64,000 bases of DNA. Source: Kangsaoukella pontilimi (GTDB lineage: Bacteria; Pseudomonadota; Alphaproteobacteria; Rhodobacterales; Rhodobacteraceae). Numbering within the stretch: position 1 is the first letter of the stretch; every line of letters begins with the position of its first letter. The translations under genes were made by a program, and so were the position numbers. The stretch spans positions 248,001 to 312,000 of the forward strand of contig NZ_WUPT01000002.1 of assembly GCF_009830125.1 (NCBI RefSeq), given 5' to 3'. Below, in pieces: positions 1 to 9,443 of the stretch. Under the pieces are notes generated by a model. That model was not told the origin of the DNA. It saw nothing but the letters and a program-made list of their open reading frames with translations, and made no database searches.

Positions 1-684
1 GATCAGGTGGTCGTGAAGCGTGATCGAAAAGACCTGCGCGGCCTCCGCGATGGCGCGGGTCATGACGATATCCGCCTCCGACGGGGTCGGGTCGCCCGAA
101 GGGTGATTGTGGACGAGGATCAGGGCCGAGGCATTCAGTTCAAGCGCACGCTTGATCACTTCGCGGGGATAGACAGGGACGTGGTCCACGGTGCCGCGTG
201 CCACCTCCTCATCGGCGATGAGCGTGTTCCGCGTATCGAGGTAAAGCGTGCGGAACGTCTCGATGGCGCTATGGGCCATGGCGGTCCGGACATAGTCGAC
301 CAACGCGTCCCAGCTTGAGATAACGGGGCGCGACAGCACGCGCTTCTGGGCGAGGCGATGCGCGGCCGCCTCGACGATCTTCAGTTCGGTGACAATGGCA
401 TCGCCAATGCCGTCCACCTCAACCAGTTGCCCGCGAGGTGCCGACAGCACCGAGGCGAAGTCCCCAAAACGGTCGAGAAGGTGCCGAGCCATCGGTTTCA
501 CGTCGCCGCGCCTGACGGCCCGGAAGAGGACCAGTTCCAGAAGCTCGTAATCCGGAAGAGCCGCAGCACCACCGGTGACGAAACGGTCGCGCAGCCGTTC
601 TCGATGACCGGCGATGTAAGAAGGCTGTCGCTTGACCAGAGCGCGAAGTGGCGCTTCTGAGAATTGAAGGGGCAACTGGTCCAT
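1..684 (-). CDS. radC: RadC family JAB-domain protein (3' end cut by window edge)
   Basis: RadC/MPN(JAB)-domain protein, historically called a DNA repair protein, although a direct repair role is doubtful. I read 228 residues from ATG at 684; the frame runs open to base 1, so about 20-30 C-terminal residues are missing. An N-terminal GHRERLRDRF motif and a helix-hairpin-helix-like segment (about residues 80-100) precede the JAB metal-binding signature HNHPSGDP at residues 192-199, followed by PSEAD. The start was chosen because the preceding ATG at 703 is in a different frame. It is followed on its 5' side by an intergenic repeat and then the 3' end of dnaJ, so it may receive read-through from dnaKJ. 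Confidence 0.93.
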   Translation of the reverse strand, partial: MDQLPLQFSEAPLRALVKRQPSYIAGHRERLRDRFVTGGAAALPDYELLELVLFRAVRRGDVKPMARHLLDRFGDFASVLSAPRGQLVEVDGIGDAIVTELKIVEAAAHRLAQKRVLSRPVISSWDALVDYVRTAMAHSAIETFRTLYLDTRNTLIADEEVARGTVDHVPVYPREVIKRALELNASALILVHNHPSGDPTPSEADIVMTRAIAEAAQVFSITLHDHLI

Positions 685-723
685 AGGCCACATTCGCGCG
701 CATGTGGTGAATGTCGGGTTAAT

Positions 724-784
724 GGGGGCGCTGCCCCGCCGCGCCTTTGGCGCGACTCCCCGGAGTATTTCCGAACAGAAGAAG
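724..784 (+). repeat. Intergenic double-hairpin repeat, copy A
   Basis: GC-rich element between dnaJ and radC: a GGGGGC...GCCCC hairpin, a second short inverted repeat (GCGCGCC...GGCGCG type), then a conserved tail of form CCCCGGAGTATTTCCGAACAG ending in GAAG. Related copies lie at 18021, 26911, 26982, 35907, 49861 and 60121. Here the tail faces the dnaJ 3' end. Confidence 0.7.
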
Positions 785-811
785 CCGGGGCGCGTCAGAC
801 GCGCCGCCGTA

Positions 812-1966
812 TCAGCTTTTCATGCCTTCCCAGAAGGACTTTACCTTCTTGAAGAAGCCGGAGCTTTCGGGGTTGTTCTCTTCCGAAAGCTTCTCGAACT
901 CGGTCAGAAGCTCTTTCTGGCGTGCGGTCAGGTTCACGGGTGTCTCGACTGCAAGCTCGATGAACATGTCGCCGGTGCCCGCACCGCGAAGCGCAGGCAT
1001 TCCCTTGCCGCGCAGGCGCATCTGACGGCCCGACTGGCTGCCTGCGGGTACTTTGACCCGGCCACGGCCGCCGTCGATGGTCGGCACTTCGATGTCGCCT
1101 CCAAGTGCTGCGGTCGCCATCGAGACGGGCACGCGGCAGTAGAGATCGCTGCCATCGCGCTGGAAGAGCGTGTGCTCCTTCACCTCGATGAAGATGTAGA
1201 GGTCGCCCGATGGCCCGCCGCGCAGGCCCGCTTCGCCCTCACCGGCAAGCCGGATGCGGGTGCCAGTCTCGACGCCCGCCGGAATGTTCACGCTGAGCGA
1301 GCGGTCCTTCTCGACCCGGCCCGCGCCGCCGCAATTCGTGCAGGGGTTCTTGATGATCTGCCCCATGCCGGAACAGGTCGGGCAGGTGCGTTCGACCGTG
1401 AAGAAGCCCTGCTGCGCACGGACCTTGCCCATTCCCGAGCAGGTCGGGCAGGTGGTGGGTTCGGCACCGCCCTCGGCACCGCTTCCGTTACAGACATCGC
1501 AGGCGACCGCAGTGGGCACCTGGATCGTCTTTTGCAGGCCGTTGAAGGCGTCTTCCAGAGAGATGCGCAGGTTGTAGCGCAGGTCCGACCCGCGCACGGC
1601 GCGGCGTCCGCCACCGGCGCCACGGCGCCCCATCATGTCGCCGAAGAGGTCGTCGAACACGTCCGAGAAGGCACTGGCAAAATCGCCCTGACCGCCGCCG
1701 CCAAAGCCGCCGCCCGGTCGTCCGCCGCCGCCCATGCCGCCTTCGAAAGCAGCGTGACCGAAACGGTCATAGGCGGCTTTCTTGTCGGCGTCCTTCAGGA
1801 CGTCATAGGCCTCGTTCACTTCCTTGAACTGGGATTCGGCGTCGGGATTGTCAGCGTTCCGGTCCGGGTGAAGCTCTTTCGCCTTCTTGCGATAGCCCTT
1901 CTTGATCTCTTCGGCTGAAGCGCCTTTCGAGACCCCCAGAACCTCGTAATAGTCGCGTTTGGCCAT
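812..1966 (-). CDS. dnaJ: Chaperone DnaJ (Hsp40)
   Basis: Cytoplasmic co-chaperone that delivers substrates to DnaK and stimulates its ATPase. The 384-residue protein has a J domain at the N-terminus with the HPD tripeptide at residues 33-35, a Gly/Phe-rich stretch, and four zinc-binding CxxCxGxG repeats ([16 protein letters not shown] twice, CTNCGGAG), so it is a full type I DnaJ. The start at 1966 ([11 protein letters not shown]) is preferred over the ATG nine bases upstream because AAGGGG lies at good spacing and family members begin this way. It lies 72 bases downstream of dnaK on the same strand, the usual heat-shock pair. Confidence 0.98.
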   Translation of the reverse strand: MAKRDYYEVLGVSKGASAEEIKKGYRKKAKELHPDRNADNPDAESQFKEVNEAYDVLKDADKKAAYDRFGHAAFEGGMGGGGRPGGGFGGGGQGDFASAFSDVFDDLFGDMMGRRGAGGGRRAVRGSDLRYNLRISLEDAFNGLQKTIQVPTAVACDVCNGSGAEGGAEPTTCPTCSGMGKVRAQQGFFTVERTCPTCSGMGQIIKNPCTNCGGAGRVEKDRSLSVNIPAGVETGTRIRLAGEGEAGLRGGPSGDLYIFIEVKEHTLFQRDGSDLYCRVPVSMATAALGGDIEVPTIDGGRGRVKVPAGSQSGRQMRLRGKGMPALRGAGTGDMFIELAVETPVNLTARQKELLTEFEKLSEENNPESSGFFKKVKSFWEGMKS

Positions 1967-2038
1967 TTGGTTCATCCCCTTGGAACGCGAAGGCCGGCCC
2001 GAACGGATCAGGCCGGCCGGTCACGCGTTCAATCGGCC

Positions 2039-3958
2039 TTACGAGGCACGCTTGTCGTCGTCGAGATCCTCGAAGTCGGCATCGACGATATCGTCGTCCA
2101 CACCGCGCGGTCCTTCGTCATCCTCATCCGAACCGCCGTCGGCCTTGGCCTGCTCGGCCTTGTAGATGGCCTCGCCCAGCTTCATCGCGGCTTCGGTGAC
2201 GTTCTGGATGCCGCCACGGATCTTGCCGGCGTCGTCCGTCTCGATCTGTTCCTTGAGGTTGGCGATGGCCAGCTCGATGGCTTCGATCGTGGTCGGGTCG
2301 ACCTTGTCGCCGTGTTCTTCCATCGACTTCTCCGTCGAGTGGATGAGGCTTTCGGCGTTGTTCTTGGCTTCGACCAGCTCGCGGCGACCCTTGTCGGCCT
2401 CGGCATTCGCCTCGGCGTCCTTGACCATCTGTTCGATCTCGTCATCCGAGAGACCGCCCGACGCCTGGATCGTGATGTTCTGCTCTTTGCCGGTGCCCTT
2501 GTCCTTGGCGCTGACCGACACGATGCCGTTGGCGTCGATGTCGAACGTCACCTCGATCTGGGGCATGCCGCGCGGAGCGGGCGGGATGTCTTCCAGGTTG
2601 AACTGACCCAGAAGCTTGTTGTCCGCGGCCATCTCACGCTCGCCCTGGAACACCCGGATCGTCACAGCGTTCTGGTTGTCCTCGGCGGTCGAGAAGATTT
2701 GCGACTTCTTGGTCGGGATCGTCGTGTTGCGGTCGATCAGGCGGGTGAAGACACCGCCCAGCGTTTCGATACCGAGCGAAAGCGGTGTGACGTCCAGAAG
2801 GACCACGTCCTTGACGTCGCCCTGCAGAACACCGGCCTGAATGGCGGCGCCCATGGCGACGACCTCGTCCGGGTTGACACCCTTATGCGGCTCTTTCCCG
2901 AAGAACTTGGTAACCTCTTCGATGACCTTCGGCATACGGGTCATACCGCCGACGAGAACGACCTCGTCGATATCGCCGGTCGTCAGGCCCGCATCTTTCA
3001 GAGCGGCCTGGCACGGCTTGATCGACTTCTTGATCAGGTCGCCCACAAGGCTTTCCAGCTTGGCGCGGGTCAGCTTCATGACCATGTGCAGCGGCGAACC
3101 GGTGTCCTTGTTCATCGAGATGAACGGCTGGTTGATCTCGGTCTGGCTGGACGACGACAGCTCGATCTTGGCCTTTTCGGCCGCTTCCTTCAGACGCTGA
3201 AGCGCCATCTTGTCGTTGGTCAGATCGACGCCGTGCTCTTTCTTGAACTCGTCGGCGAGGTAGTTGACGATCCGCATGTCGAAGTCTTCACCGCCGAGGA
3301 ACGTGTCCCCGTTGGTCGATTTCACTTCGAAGAGGCCATCGTCGATTTCCAGGATCGTGATGTCGAACGTACCGCCGCCAAGGTCATAGACGGCGATGGT
3401 GCGCGTCTCTTTCTTATCGAGGCCATAGGCCAGCGCGGCTGCCGTCGGCTCGTTGATGATCCGCAGGACTTCGAGGCCGGCGATCTTGCCGGCGTCCTTC
3501 GTCGCCTGACGCTGGGCGTCGTTGAAATAGGCCGGAACGGTGATGACCGCCTGCTCGACCTTTTCGCCCAGATATGATTCGGCGGTTTCCTTCATTTTCT
3601 GAAGGATGAAGGCCGAAATCTGCGACGGCGAATATTTCTCACCACGGGATTCGACCCAGGCGTCGCCATTGCCACCGTCCACGATGTTATACGGGACGAT
3701 CTTCTTGTCCTTGTTCACTTCCTCGCTGTCGACACGGCGCCCGATCAGACGCTTGACGGCGAAGATGGTGTTTTCGGGGTTGGTGACCGCCTGACGCTTG
3801 GCCGGCTGGCCCACCAGACGCTCGCTTTCGGTGAAGGCGACAATCGACGGCGTCGTGCGCGCGCCTTCGGCGTTCTCGATCACCCGGGGTTGCGACCCGT
3901 CCATGATGGCGACGCAGCTGTTGGTCGTCCCGAGGTCGATACCGATTACTTTACCCAT
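2039..3958 (-). CDS. dnaK: Chaperone DnaK (Hsp70)
   Basis: Hsp70 ATPase chaperone of 639 residues, the normal length. The N-terminus carries the phosphate-1 motif [10 protein letters not shown]; the nucleotide-binding domain includes the DLGGGTFD signature; the linker [13 protein letters not shown] precedes the substrate-binding domain; and the C-terminus is the acidic tail with the EEVD-like ending [11 protein letters not shown]. First gene of a dnaK-dnaJ unit read on the minus strand, behind a candidate RpoH promoter at 4074-4103. grpE is not in the window. Confidence 0.99.
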   Translation of the reverse strand: MGKVIGIDLGTTNSCVAIMDGSQPRVIENAEGARTTPSIVAFTESERLVGQPAKRQAVTNPENTIFAVKRLIGRRVDSEEVNKDKKIVPYNIVDGGNGDAWVESRGEKYSPSQISAFILQKMKETAESYLGEKVEQAVITVPAYFNDAQRQATKDAGKIAGLEVLRIINEPTAAALAYGLDKKETRTIAVYDLGGGTFDITILEIDDGLFEVKSTNGDTFLGGEDFDMRIVNYLADEFKKEHGVDLTNDKMALQRLKEAAEKAKIELSSSSQTEINQPFISMNKDTGSPLHMVMKLTRAKLESLVGDLIKKSIKPCQAALKDAGLTTGDIDEVVLVGGMTRMPKVIEEVTKFFGKEPHKGVNPDEVVAMGAAIQAGVLQGDVKDVVLLDVTPLSLGIETLGGVFTRLIDRNTTIPTKKSQIFSTAEDNQNAVTIRVFQGEREMAADNKLLGQFNLEDIPPAPRGMPQIEVTFDIDANGIVSVSAKDKGTGKEQNITIQASGGLSDDEIEQMVKDAEANAEADKGRRELVEAKNNAESLIHSTEKSMEEHGDKVDPTTIEAIELAIANLKEQIETDDAGKIRGGIQNVTEAAMKLGEAIYKAEQAKADGGSDEDDEGPRGVDDDIVDADFEDLDDDKRAS

Positions 3959-4073
3959 GCTCTATCCTCTCTTTACGGCGATAGTGGGGACATGGGCCCG
4001 GTTCGGCGCCCCGTTGTCCCATCCCAGAGTTGATGTGTGACGACCCGTCCGGGCCGATCACGGCTTCGTGGGG

Positions 4074-4103
4074 TATATAAGGAGCGCAAAATGCGCCTGC
4101 AAG
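4074..4103 (-). promoter_or_regulatory. Candidate heat-shock (RpoH-type) promoter of dnaK
   Basis: On the minus strand CTTGCA (4103-4098) is followed after 15 bases by CCTTATATA (4082-4074), close to the alphaproteobacterial RpoH pattern (CTTGAA, about 16-18 bases, CYTATNT). It would give a leader of about 105 bases before the dnaK ATG. Inferred from pattern and from dnaK being a standard RpoH target. Confidence 0.45.
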
Positions 4104-4148
4104 CGATCCGGCGCAAACGAATCGCGCAAAATGGACGGAAGGAATGGC

Positions 4149-4766
4149 GTGGCTGATCTGTTTTCCGATGCGGTGGATCTGAACGGTGTCACGATCATGC
4201 CGGGGCATCTGGACAGGCGCGCGCAGGAGGCGATGCTAGACGATCTTCGCGCGGTCGCGAAGGCCGCTCCGTTCCGGCAGTACGAGACGCCGGGCGGCCG
4301 GCAGATGAGCGTGCGGATGACGGCAGCGGGCGCGCGCGGCTGGGTCACGGACCGCAAGGGCTATCGCTATGCCGAGACGTCATTCGACGGATCACCCTGG
4401 CCGGATATTCCGGCAAGCGTCCTGACGGTCTGGCGGCAGGTCTCCGGCGTCGATCGCGACCCCGATTCCTGCCTGGTCAACTTCTACGGCGAGGGCGCGC
4501 GGATGGGTCTTCATCAGGACAAGGATGAGGCCGATCTGCACTGGCCCGTCGTCTCGATCTCACTCGGAGATGACGCGCTGTTCCGTGTGGGCGGGGTCGA
4601 GACACCGACGCCCTCGAAAAGCCGCTGGCTCAAGTCGGGGGACGTGGCCGTTATAGGCGGGGCGGCCCGGCTGGCATGGCACGGGATCGACCGGATCAAA
4701 TTCCGGTCGTCGGACCTGTTGCCCGAGGGCGGGCGGGTCAACGTCACCTTGCGGATGGCGGGGTAA
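4149..4766 (+). CDS. alkB: AlkB-like 2-oxoglutarate/Fe(II) dioxygenase
   Basis: DNA/RNA alkylation-damage demethylase of the AlkB family. With the GTG start at 4149 (GGAAGG six bases upstream) the protein has 205 residues. The iron ligands are visible as H122-x-D124 in LHQDKDEADL and H178 in AWHG, and the 2-oxoglutarate-binding RxxxxxR occurs as R196-R202 in RVNVTLR. ATG at 4131 is an alternative in-frame start without a clear ribosome site. Divergent from dnaK, sharing the 190-base spacer. Its 3' end overlaps the end of the opposing SH3 gene by 23 bases. Confidence 0.9.
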   Translation: MADLFSDAVDLNGVTIMPGHLDRRAQEAMLDDLRAVAKAAPFRQYETPGGRQMSVRMTAAGARGWVTDRKGYRYAETSFDGSPWPDIPASVLTVWRQVSGVDRDPDSCLVNFYGEGARMGLHQDKDEADLHWPVVSISLGDDALFRVGGVETPTPSKSRWLKSGDVAVIGGAARLAWHGIDRIKFRSSDLLPEGGRVNVTLRMAG

Positions 4767-5415
4767 GGCTGCAGCACCCGGCATAGAATCCGGTTCCGCT
4801 ATGGTCGCCGCCGGCCGTCGGACGCTTGATCAGCACGTCGGCGGCGATGCCATATTCACGGTCCGACATGCCGTCGGTGCAGATCTCCTGCCGGACGAAA
4901 AGCTGGATCTCGCGGTCGCCCGCCGCTGTCGGGAAAAACGAGCCGGTGAAGGCGAAGCGGTCCCGCCGCGACAGCGAACCGTGATAGCCCGAGATCAGCC
5001 CGTCGCGCGGTTCGATATCGGGCATGCTGAGCGTGATACGCGGCTGATCATAAGTCAGCGACCAGAAGGGCTCCGTGCCGAAACAGTGACGGATGTCGGG
5101 GACGAAACCGCTGACCTGTCCGGGATGCGGGACGAGGTAGTCCATCGAGACCCAGCCGGTGCCCTCCCGAAAATTGATCTTGGCCCAACGGTGACGGTCG
5201 TCTGGGGCGATGACCTCGATATCGGTGGCGTCGGGTGGCAGCGACCCGATGATGGCGTGGCTCGCGCCCGGACCACTCCGGATGTTCAGCACGTCATCCG
5301 AGGCAACGCCGGTGACATCGTAAAGGCCGGGAAAGGCGTCCTGAGTTGCGTGAACCGGTCCAGCCAGAAGCAGAACAATGGCCAGCACGGCGCGGATCAA
5401 CGGCCGGCGCTCCAC
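4744..5415 (-). CDS. Exported SH3-domain protein
   Basis: Protein of about 223 residues with a hydrophobic signal segment (LIRAVLAIVLLLAGPVHA) and a bacterial SH3 (SH3b/SH3_3) region containing the typical LNIRSGPG motif and GWVSMDYL, followed by a domain with a tryptophan and several cysteines (HCFGTEPFW, FYAGCCS). Probably periplasmic and possibly wall- or glycan-binding; no enzymatic motif is seen. The start is uncertain: GTG at 5415, or TTG at 5400 overlapping the permease stop with a GGAG upstream. It directly follows the export permease, implying co-transcription and translational coupling, but the link to export is inference. Confidence 0.75.
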   Translation of the reverse strand: MERRPLIRAVLAIVLLLAGPVHATQDAFPGLYDVTGVASDDVLNIRSGPGASHAIIGSLPPDATDIEVIAPDDRHRWAKINFREGTGWVSMDYLVPHPGQVSGFVPDIRHCFGTEPFWSLTYDQPRITLSMPDIEPRDGLISGYHGSLSRRDRFAFTGSFFPTAAGDREIQLFVRQEICTDGMSDREYGIAADVLIKRPTAGGDHSGTGFYAGCCSLTPPSAR

Positions 5416-6224
5416 GACAGAGACACGAAGCGGTTGGTATAGCTCAGGCCGAGAATTCCGATCACACCTACCACGATGGAGATTGTCAGCGGATACTCGA
5501 GAGACGTGCGCATCGGGTTGTAGTTCTCGAAGATATAGCCGCGCCCCTGGTCGATGATGTGAAAAAGCGGGTTCCAGGCGAAAAGCGCGAACATCTTTGT
5601 CGGAAGACCGTTCGCCAGGAACATCTTGCCTGAGGCGAACATCTGGACGCGCTGGTAGACCATCTGGATCATGCCCGTCGCACCGGGCAGCCAGGGCTTG
5701 AGCGCCGCGAAGACCAGCCCGAAGCAGCAGCCCGAGAACCACGCAAGCAGCAGCATCATCACAGCGCCGACCGGGTGCGCGATGGAGATGGGTTCCCACA
5801 TCAGGTGATAGACGGTCAAAAGCACTGCCATGGACAGAACCTGCACATAGATCGCACCCAGTGCCGCCGAGACGATGGCGATGAGCGGTGTCATCGGAAG
5901 GTGCTGCATCATCGGAGATACCGGGCCGTCTGCACCGGATATCGCGCCCATCGCCTTTACATGGGTCATGAAGACGAAAATGCCGGACATGACGTAGAGC
6001 AGAAAATCGCCCCGAACCGCCATGCGGCGCCCGCCAAGCATATCCATGACGACAAAGAAAATGCCGATCATGACGATCATCTGAAGCAGGTTCTTGGCGA
6101 TCGCCATCAGAGCATCACGATGACCCGATCGGATCGACCTGACGGTGCTGTGGAATACAAGGGACAGAATCGTGCCCGCAGAACGGACAAGAGAGGGCCG
6201 CTGTCTTTGCTCGGTCTGAAACAC
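5397..6224 (-). CDS. ABC-2 type polysaccharide export permease (KpsM-like)
   Basis: Inner-membrane permease of 275 residues in the KpsM/polysaccharide-polyol-phosphate exporter family. About six hydrophobic segments are visible, and WNPLFHIIDQGRGYIFENYNP near the C-terminus is characteristic of this family in roseobacters. The GTG start at 6224 (VFQTEQRQRPS) matches the family N-terminus; longer upstream reading is antisense to cysQ. The partner ATPase and the outer-membrane/periplasmic export proteins are not in the window, so it must pair with genes elsewhere. It is divergent from the cysQ-glycosyltransferase run and probably exports that product. Confidence 0.85.
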   Translation of the reverse strand: MFQTEQRQRPSLVRSAGTILSLVFHSTVRSIRSGHRDALMAIAKNLLQMIVMIGIFFVVMDMLGGRRMAVRGDFLLYVMSGIFVFMTHVKAMGAISGADGPVSPMMQHLPMTPLIAIVSAALGAIYVQVLSMAVLLTVYHLMWEPISIAHPVGAVMMLLLAWFSGCCFGLVFAALKPWLPGATGMIQMVYQRVQMFASGKMFLANGLPTKMFALFAWNPLFHIIDQGRGYIFENYNPMRTSLEYPLTISIVVGVIGILGLSYTNRFVSLSWSAGR

Positions 6225-6356
6225 TGGGTCGTCGCCTGCCTGTATTAGTAGGTCGGTTTCGCCGGTTTTTGGTACCGGTCTTGCCGCCCTTGTCGTCGCC
6301 CCCGGGGGACACCATAAGCCATCAATAGCATCTGCGCCCAGCATAAAGGAATCGGG

Positions 6357-7163
6357 ATGGCGGAAATTCACCGGTTTGACATGGTTTCGACACTTCGCCG
6401 CCTCGCCATCGAAGCGGGTCGCGCGATCATGGACGTTTACGAGCGTGACGAGTTCGCTGTCACCGAGAAGGCGGACCAAAGCCCGGTGACCGAGGCCGAT
6501 CTTTTGGCAGATGGAATCATCTCGGACGGGCTGCGCGCCGGCTGGCCGGATCTGACGCTGGTAACCGAGGAGCAGGCCGCCACCCACGATCTGAACGCCA
6601 ACACCTTCCTGATTGTCGATCCTCTGGACGGCACGAAAGAGTTCGTGAACCGGCGCGGCGATTTCACCGTCAATATCGCGCTGGTCGAGAACGGGACGCC
6701 TACTCTGGGGGTCGTCTATGCACCCGCCAAGGGCCGGTTGTTTCTGACCCTCGCCGACGGCGGCGCAGTCGAGGAAACCGGCGCGCTCGATCCGGAGACC
6801 ATGGGCGAAACTCGCGCGATATGCGTCAGGCGCCCCGACAATTCCGCATTGTTCGTGGTCGCTTCGAAATCTCACCGGAGCCCAGAGCTTGAAGACTATA
6901 TCGGGCGGTACTCGGTTGCCGACAGCGTGGCGGCTGGATCGTCGCTGAAGTTCTGTCTGGTGGCGGCGGGCGAGGCGGATTTCTACCCTCGTCTCGGTCC
7001 AACGATGGAGTGGGATACCGCTGCAGGTCACGCCGTTCTGAATGCAGCCGGAGGGACAGTTCTGAATCGCGACGATCACACGCCGCTCGCCTACGGAAAA
7101 CCCGGCTTCCGCAATCCTCATTTTCTGGCGCTCGCCCCGGGTGTCGACCTGGTCGCGGAGTAG
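6357..7163 (+). CDS. cysQ: 3'(2'),5'-bisphosphate nucleotidase CysQ
   Basis: Inositol-monophosphatase superfamily enzyme of 268 residues that hydrolyses PAP to AMP, removing the by-product of sulfotransferases and sulfate assimilation. Metal-binding motifs are seen as EE at residues 71-72, DPLDGT at 88-93 and WDTAAGHAVLNAAGG near 218. The ATG is preceded by AAGGA. It is the first gene of the polysaccharide run, and its position upstream of a sulfotransferase (13361-14797) makes biological sense because sulfation with PAPS releases PAP. Confidence 0.95.
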   Translation: MAEIHRFDMVSTLRRLAIEAGRAIMDVYERDEFAVTEKADQSPVTEADLLADGIISDGLRAGWPDLTLVTEEQAATHDLNANTFLIVDPLDGTKEFVNRRGDFTVNIALVENGTPTLGVVYAPAKGRLFLTLADGGAVEETGALDPETMGETRAICVRRPDNSALFVVASKSHRSPELEDYIGRYSVADSVAAGSSLKFCLVAAGEADFYPRLGPTMEWDTAAGHAVLNAAGGTVLNRDDHTPLAYGKPGFRNPHFLALAPGVDLVAE

Positions 7164-7165
7164 GT

Positions 7166-8503
7166 TTGCCGGGAACGGGTCATCCCAAAGTCAGCGTCGT
7201 CGTGGCTAGCCACGCGCGGCCCGGATGGCTTGCCCGTTGCCTGACGTCCCTGGGTCAGCTCGACTATCCAGCCTTCGAGATCGTGGTCGCCGCCGATGCC
7301 GCGTCCATCGAGGCGCTCGACCCGCACCCGCTGCGCGGCGCGATCCGCGTGGTCACGGTCGAAGGCGGCAATATTTCGGTGACGCGAAATGCGGGCATCC
7401 GGGCCTCGGGCGGCGAGTGGATCGCGTTCCTTGACGATGATGCCGTGGCCGAACCGACTTGGCTGACCCACTACATGGACGCTGCCGCGCTGCTTGATGT
7501 CCCCGCGCTGGTCGGTTTCGTGCGTGGCCGGAACGGGATCAGCTATCAAAGTGCGGTGGCTTCGGTCGACGCCGAGGGCGAGACGCATACCGAGCACGCA
7601 GGCGACGGCGTTGCCTTCGTGCCCTCTCTCAAAACGGGGCGGGCGCTGAAGCTGGTCGGGACCAATTGCCTGATCCGGCGCGATATACTTTTGTCTGTCG
7701 GCGGCTTTGATCCGGCATATCGCTTCTTCATGGACGATACCGACCTGTCGATCCGGCTGGCCCGCGCGGGGCATGTGGCGGGGGTCGCGCCATTGGCGCA
7801 GGTGCATCACGCGTTCGCACCGTCAGGTCGTCGGACCCGCCTCAGGGCGCCGCTGGACCTGACCGAGGTCGGCCGAAGCACTGCCATTTTCGCCCACCGC
7901 TATCGCGGTGCGCCGCCCGACGAGATCAAGGAACGCCTGTTCCAGCGAGAACGTCAGCGGCTTGTCGCCCATATGGTGCGCGGCACTTGCGAGCCCAGGG
8001 ACATCGCGCCCCGCATGGCGACGCTGGAAGCCGGGTGGCGGGAAGGTGCGGTGCTGAGCCCGCCCTATCCTGAACCGATCCGGGCCGAGGGGACGTTCCG
8101 GCGCAGCGCTTGCGTTGCCTTAGGACATCGCGTCATCACCGCACGGCTTTTCGGGCGCCGCGCCGCCATATTGCGTGCAGCGCGGATCGTCGCCGAGGGT
8201 GGGCGCGCCAGCGTTTTTAGCTTCTCTGCGACCTCGATCCGGCACCGCGTCCGGTTTCTGCGCCCTGGAATCTGGGTTCAGACCGGCGGGCAGTTCGGCC
8301 GCAGCCTGCGGTCCGGCCCCGCCTTCCGGTGGTGCAGTTTTGCCGATCGGGTTCGTGAAGAAATCCGGCGCGTTGCATTGCTCCGTGGTATCGGAGAAAC
8401 TGCATACTTCCCCGACATGGCGACGAAAGGCTCGCGGGGAATTGCCGCTCCGAGAGCGGCGCCGGAGGCGAATTCAAAACACGGGACGAGAGGGCAGTTG
8501 TGA
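7166..8503 (+). CDS. Family 2 glycosyltransferase
   Basis: GT-A fold glycosyltransferase (GT2) of 445 residues. The N-terminus VSVVVASHARPGWL is the typical nucleotide-sugar start, the DxD-type metal site is FLDDDAV (Asp 90-92), and the FFMDDTDLSIRLARAG stretch fits the acceptor/catalytic base motif. The TTG start at 7166 is supported by GGAG five bases upstream and lies two bases after the cysQ stop. The C-terminal ~170 residues are basic and not recognised. Donor and acceptor cannot be deduced. Confidence 0.85.
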   Translation: MPGTGHPKVSVVVASHARPGWLARCLTSLGQLDYPAFEIVVAADAASIEALDPHPLRGAIRVVTVEGGNISVTRNAGIRASGGEWIAFLDDDAVAEPTWLTHYMDAAALLDVPALVGFVRGRNGISYQSAVASVDAEGETHTEHAGDGVAFVPSLKTGRALKLVGTNCLIRRDILLSVGGFDPAYRFFMDDTDLSIRLARAGHVAGVAPLAQVHHAFAPSGRRTRLRAPLDLTEVGRSTAIFAHRYRGAPPDEIKERLFQRERQRLVAHMVRGTCEPRDIAPRMATLEAGWREGAVLSPPYPEPIRAEGTFRRSACVALGHRVITARLFGRRAAILRAARIVAEGGRASVFSFSATSIRHRVRFLRPGIWVQTGGQFGRSLRSGPAFRWCSFADRVREEIRRVALLRGIGETAYFPDMATKGSRGIAAPRAAPEANSKHGTRGQL

Positions 8504-9417
8504 CGAATACGACGCGTAAAGTGACCAAGGCCGTGTTTCCGGTCGCGGGGTTAGGGACTCGATTCCTGCCAGCCACCAAGGCCGTTCCGAAAGAGATCAT
8601 GACGCTGGTCGACAGACCGCTCATTCAGTACGCCATCGACGAGGCGCGTGCCGCCGGGATCACCGAATTCATCTTCGTCACGTCGCGCGGGAAATCCGCG
8701 CTCGAAGATTATTTCGACTTCGCGCCAGAGCTCGAAGCCGCACTGGAAGGCTCGGGCAAGGATGAGCTGATCAATGCGCTTAAAGCCACGAACATGGAAT
8801 CGGGTGCTATCGCCTATATCCGGCAGCACAAGCCCATGGGTCTGGGACACGCCGTCTGGTGCGCCCGCCGCCTGATCGGGGATGAACCTTTTGCCATCAT
8901 CCTGACCGACGACGTCATCGCCGCCGACACGCCCTGCCTGAAGCAGATGGTCGAAGCTTATGCCGAGACAGGCGGATCGATGGTTGCCGCCATGGAGGTC
9001 CCGCGCGAGAAGACGTCCTCTTACGGTATTCTGGACCTCGACACGTCCGCCGGCGATCCGGACGGTCGCCTTCTCAAGGTCAAGGGTATGGTCGAGAAGC
9101 CCAAGGTCGACGAGGCGCCCTCGTCGCTGGCGGTGATCGGACGCTATATCGTGACGCCTTCCGTGCTGGAAACCCTCAACACGCAGACCAAGGGTGCAGG
9201 CGGGGAAATCCAGCTTACCGACGCCATCGCCGCCGAAATCGCTGCCGGCCGTCCCGTTCATGGCCTGAAATTCGACGGTCAGCGGTTCGATTGTGGCTCA
9301 AAAGCGGGATTTCTTCAGGCAACGGTAGGTTTCGCGCTTGCAAGATCGGACCTGCGGGATGAATTGTCCGAATATCTTCGGCAGATCGTGCCGACGTTGG
9401 GTACGCAGAACCAGTAG
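8500..9417 (+). CDS. galU: UTP-glucose-1-phosphate uridylyltransferase
   Basis: Makes UDP-glucose from UTP and glucose-1-phosphate. The 305-residue protein has the nucleotidyltransferase signature GLGTRFLPATKAVPKEIM near residue 17, LTDDVI around the metal site and VEKPKVDEAPS, all typical of GalU. GTG start at 8500 overlaps the stop of the preceding glycosyltransferase by four bases (GTGA), indicating translational coupling. Supplies the activated sugar for the surrounding glycan genes. Confidence 0.97.
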   Translation: MTNTTRKVTKAVFPVAGLGTRFLPATKAVPKEIMTLVDRPLIQYAIDEARAAGITEFIFVTSRGKSALEDYFDFAPELEAALEGSGKDELINALKATNMESGAIAYIRQHKPMGLGHAVWCARRLIGDEPFAIILTDDVIAADTPCLKQMVEAYAETGGSMVAAMEVPREKTSSYGILDLDTSAGDPDGRLLKVKGMVEKPKVDEAPSSLAVIGRYIVTPSVLETLNTQTKGAGGEIQLTDAIAAEIAAGRPVHGLKFDGQRFDCGSKAGFLQATVGFALARSDLRDELSEYLRQIVPTLGTQNQ

Positions 9418-9443
9418 GACGGAAGAAAAGGCGGAAACGGAAA

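Noticed and set aside
704-1918. 404-residue plus-strand reading frame opposite dnaJ
   Set aside because: Antisense shadow of a GC-rich gene. The minus-strand DnaJ with HPD and four zinc motifs is certain.
1967-3577. 536-residue plus-strand frame opposite dnaK
   Set aside because: Mirror-frame artefact of dnaK codon bias. Such frames are repeatedly mis-annotated opposite hsp70 genes.
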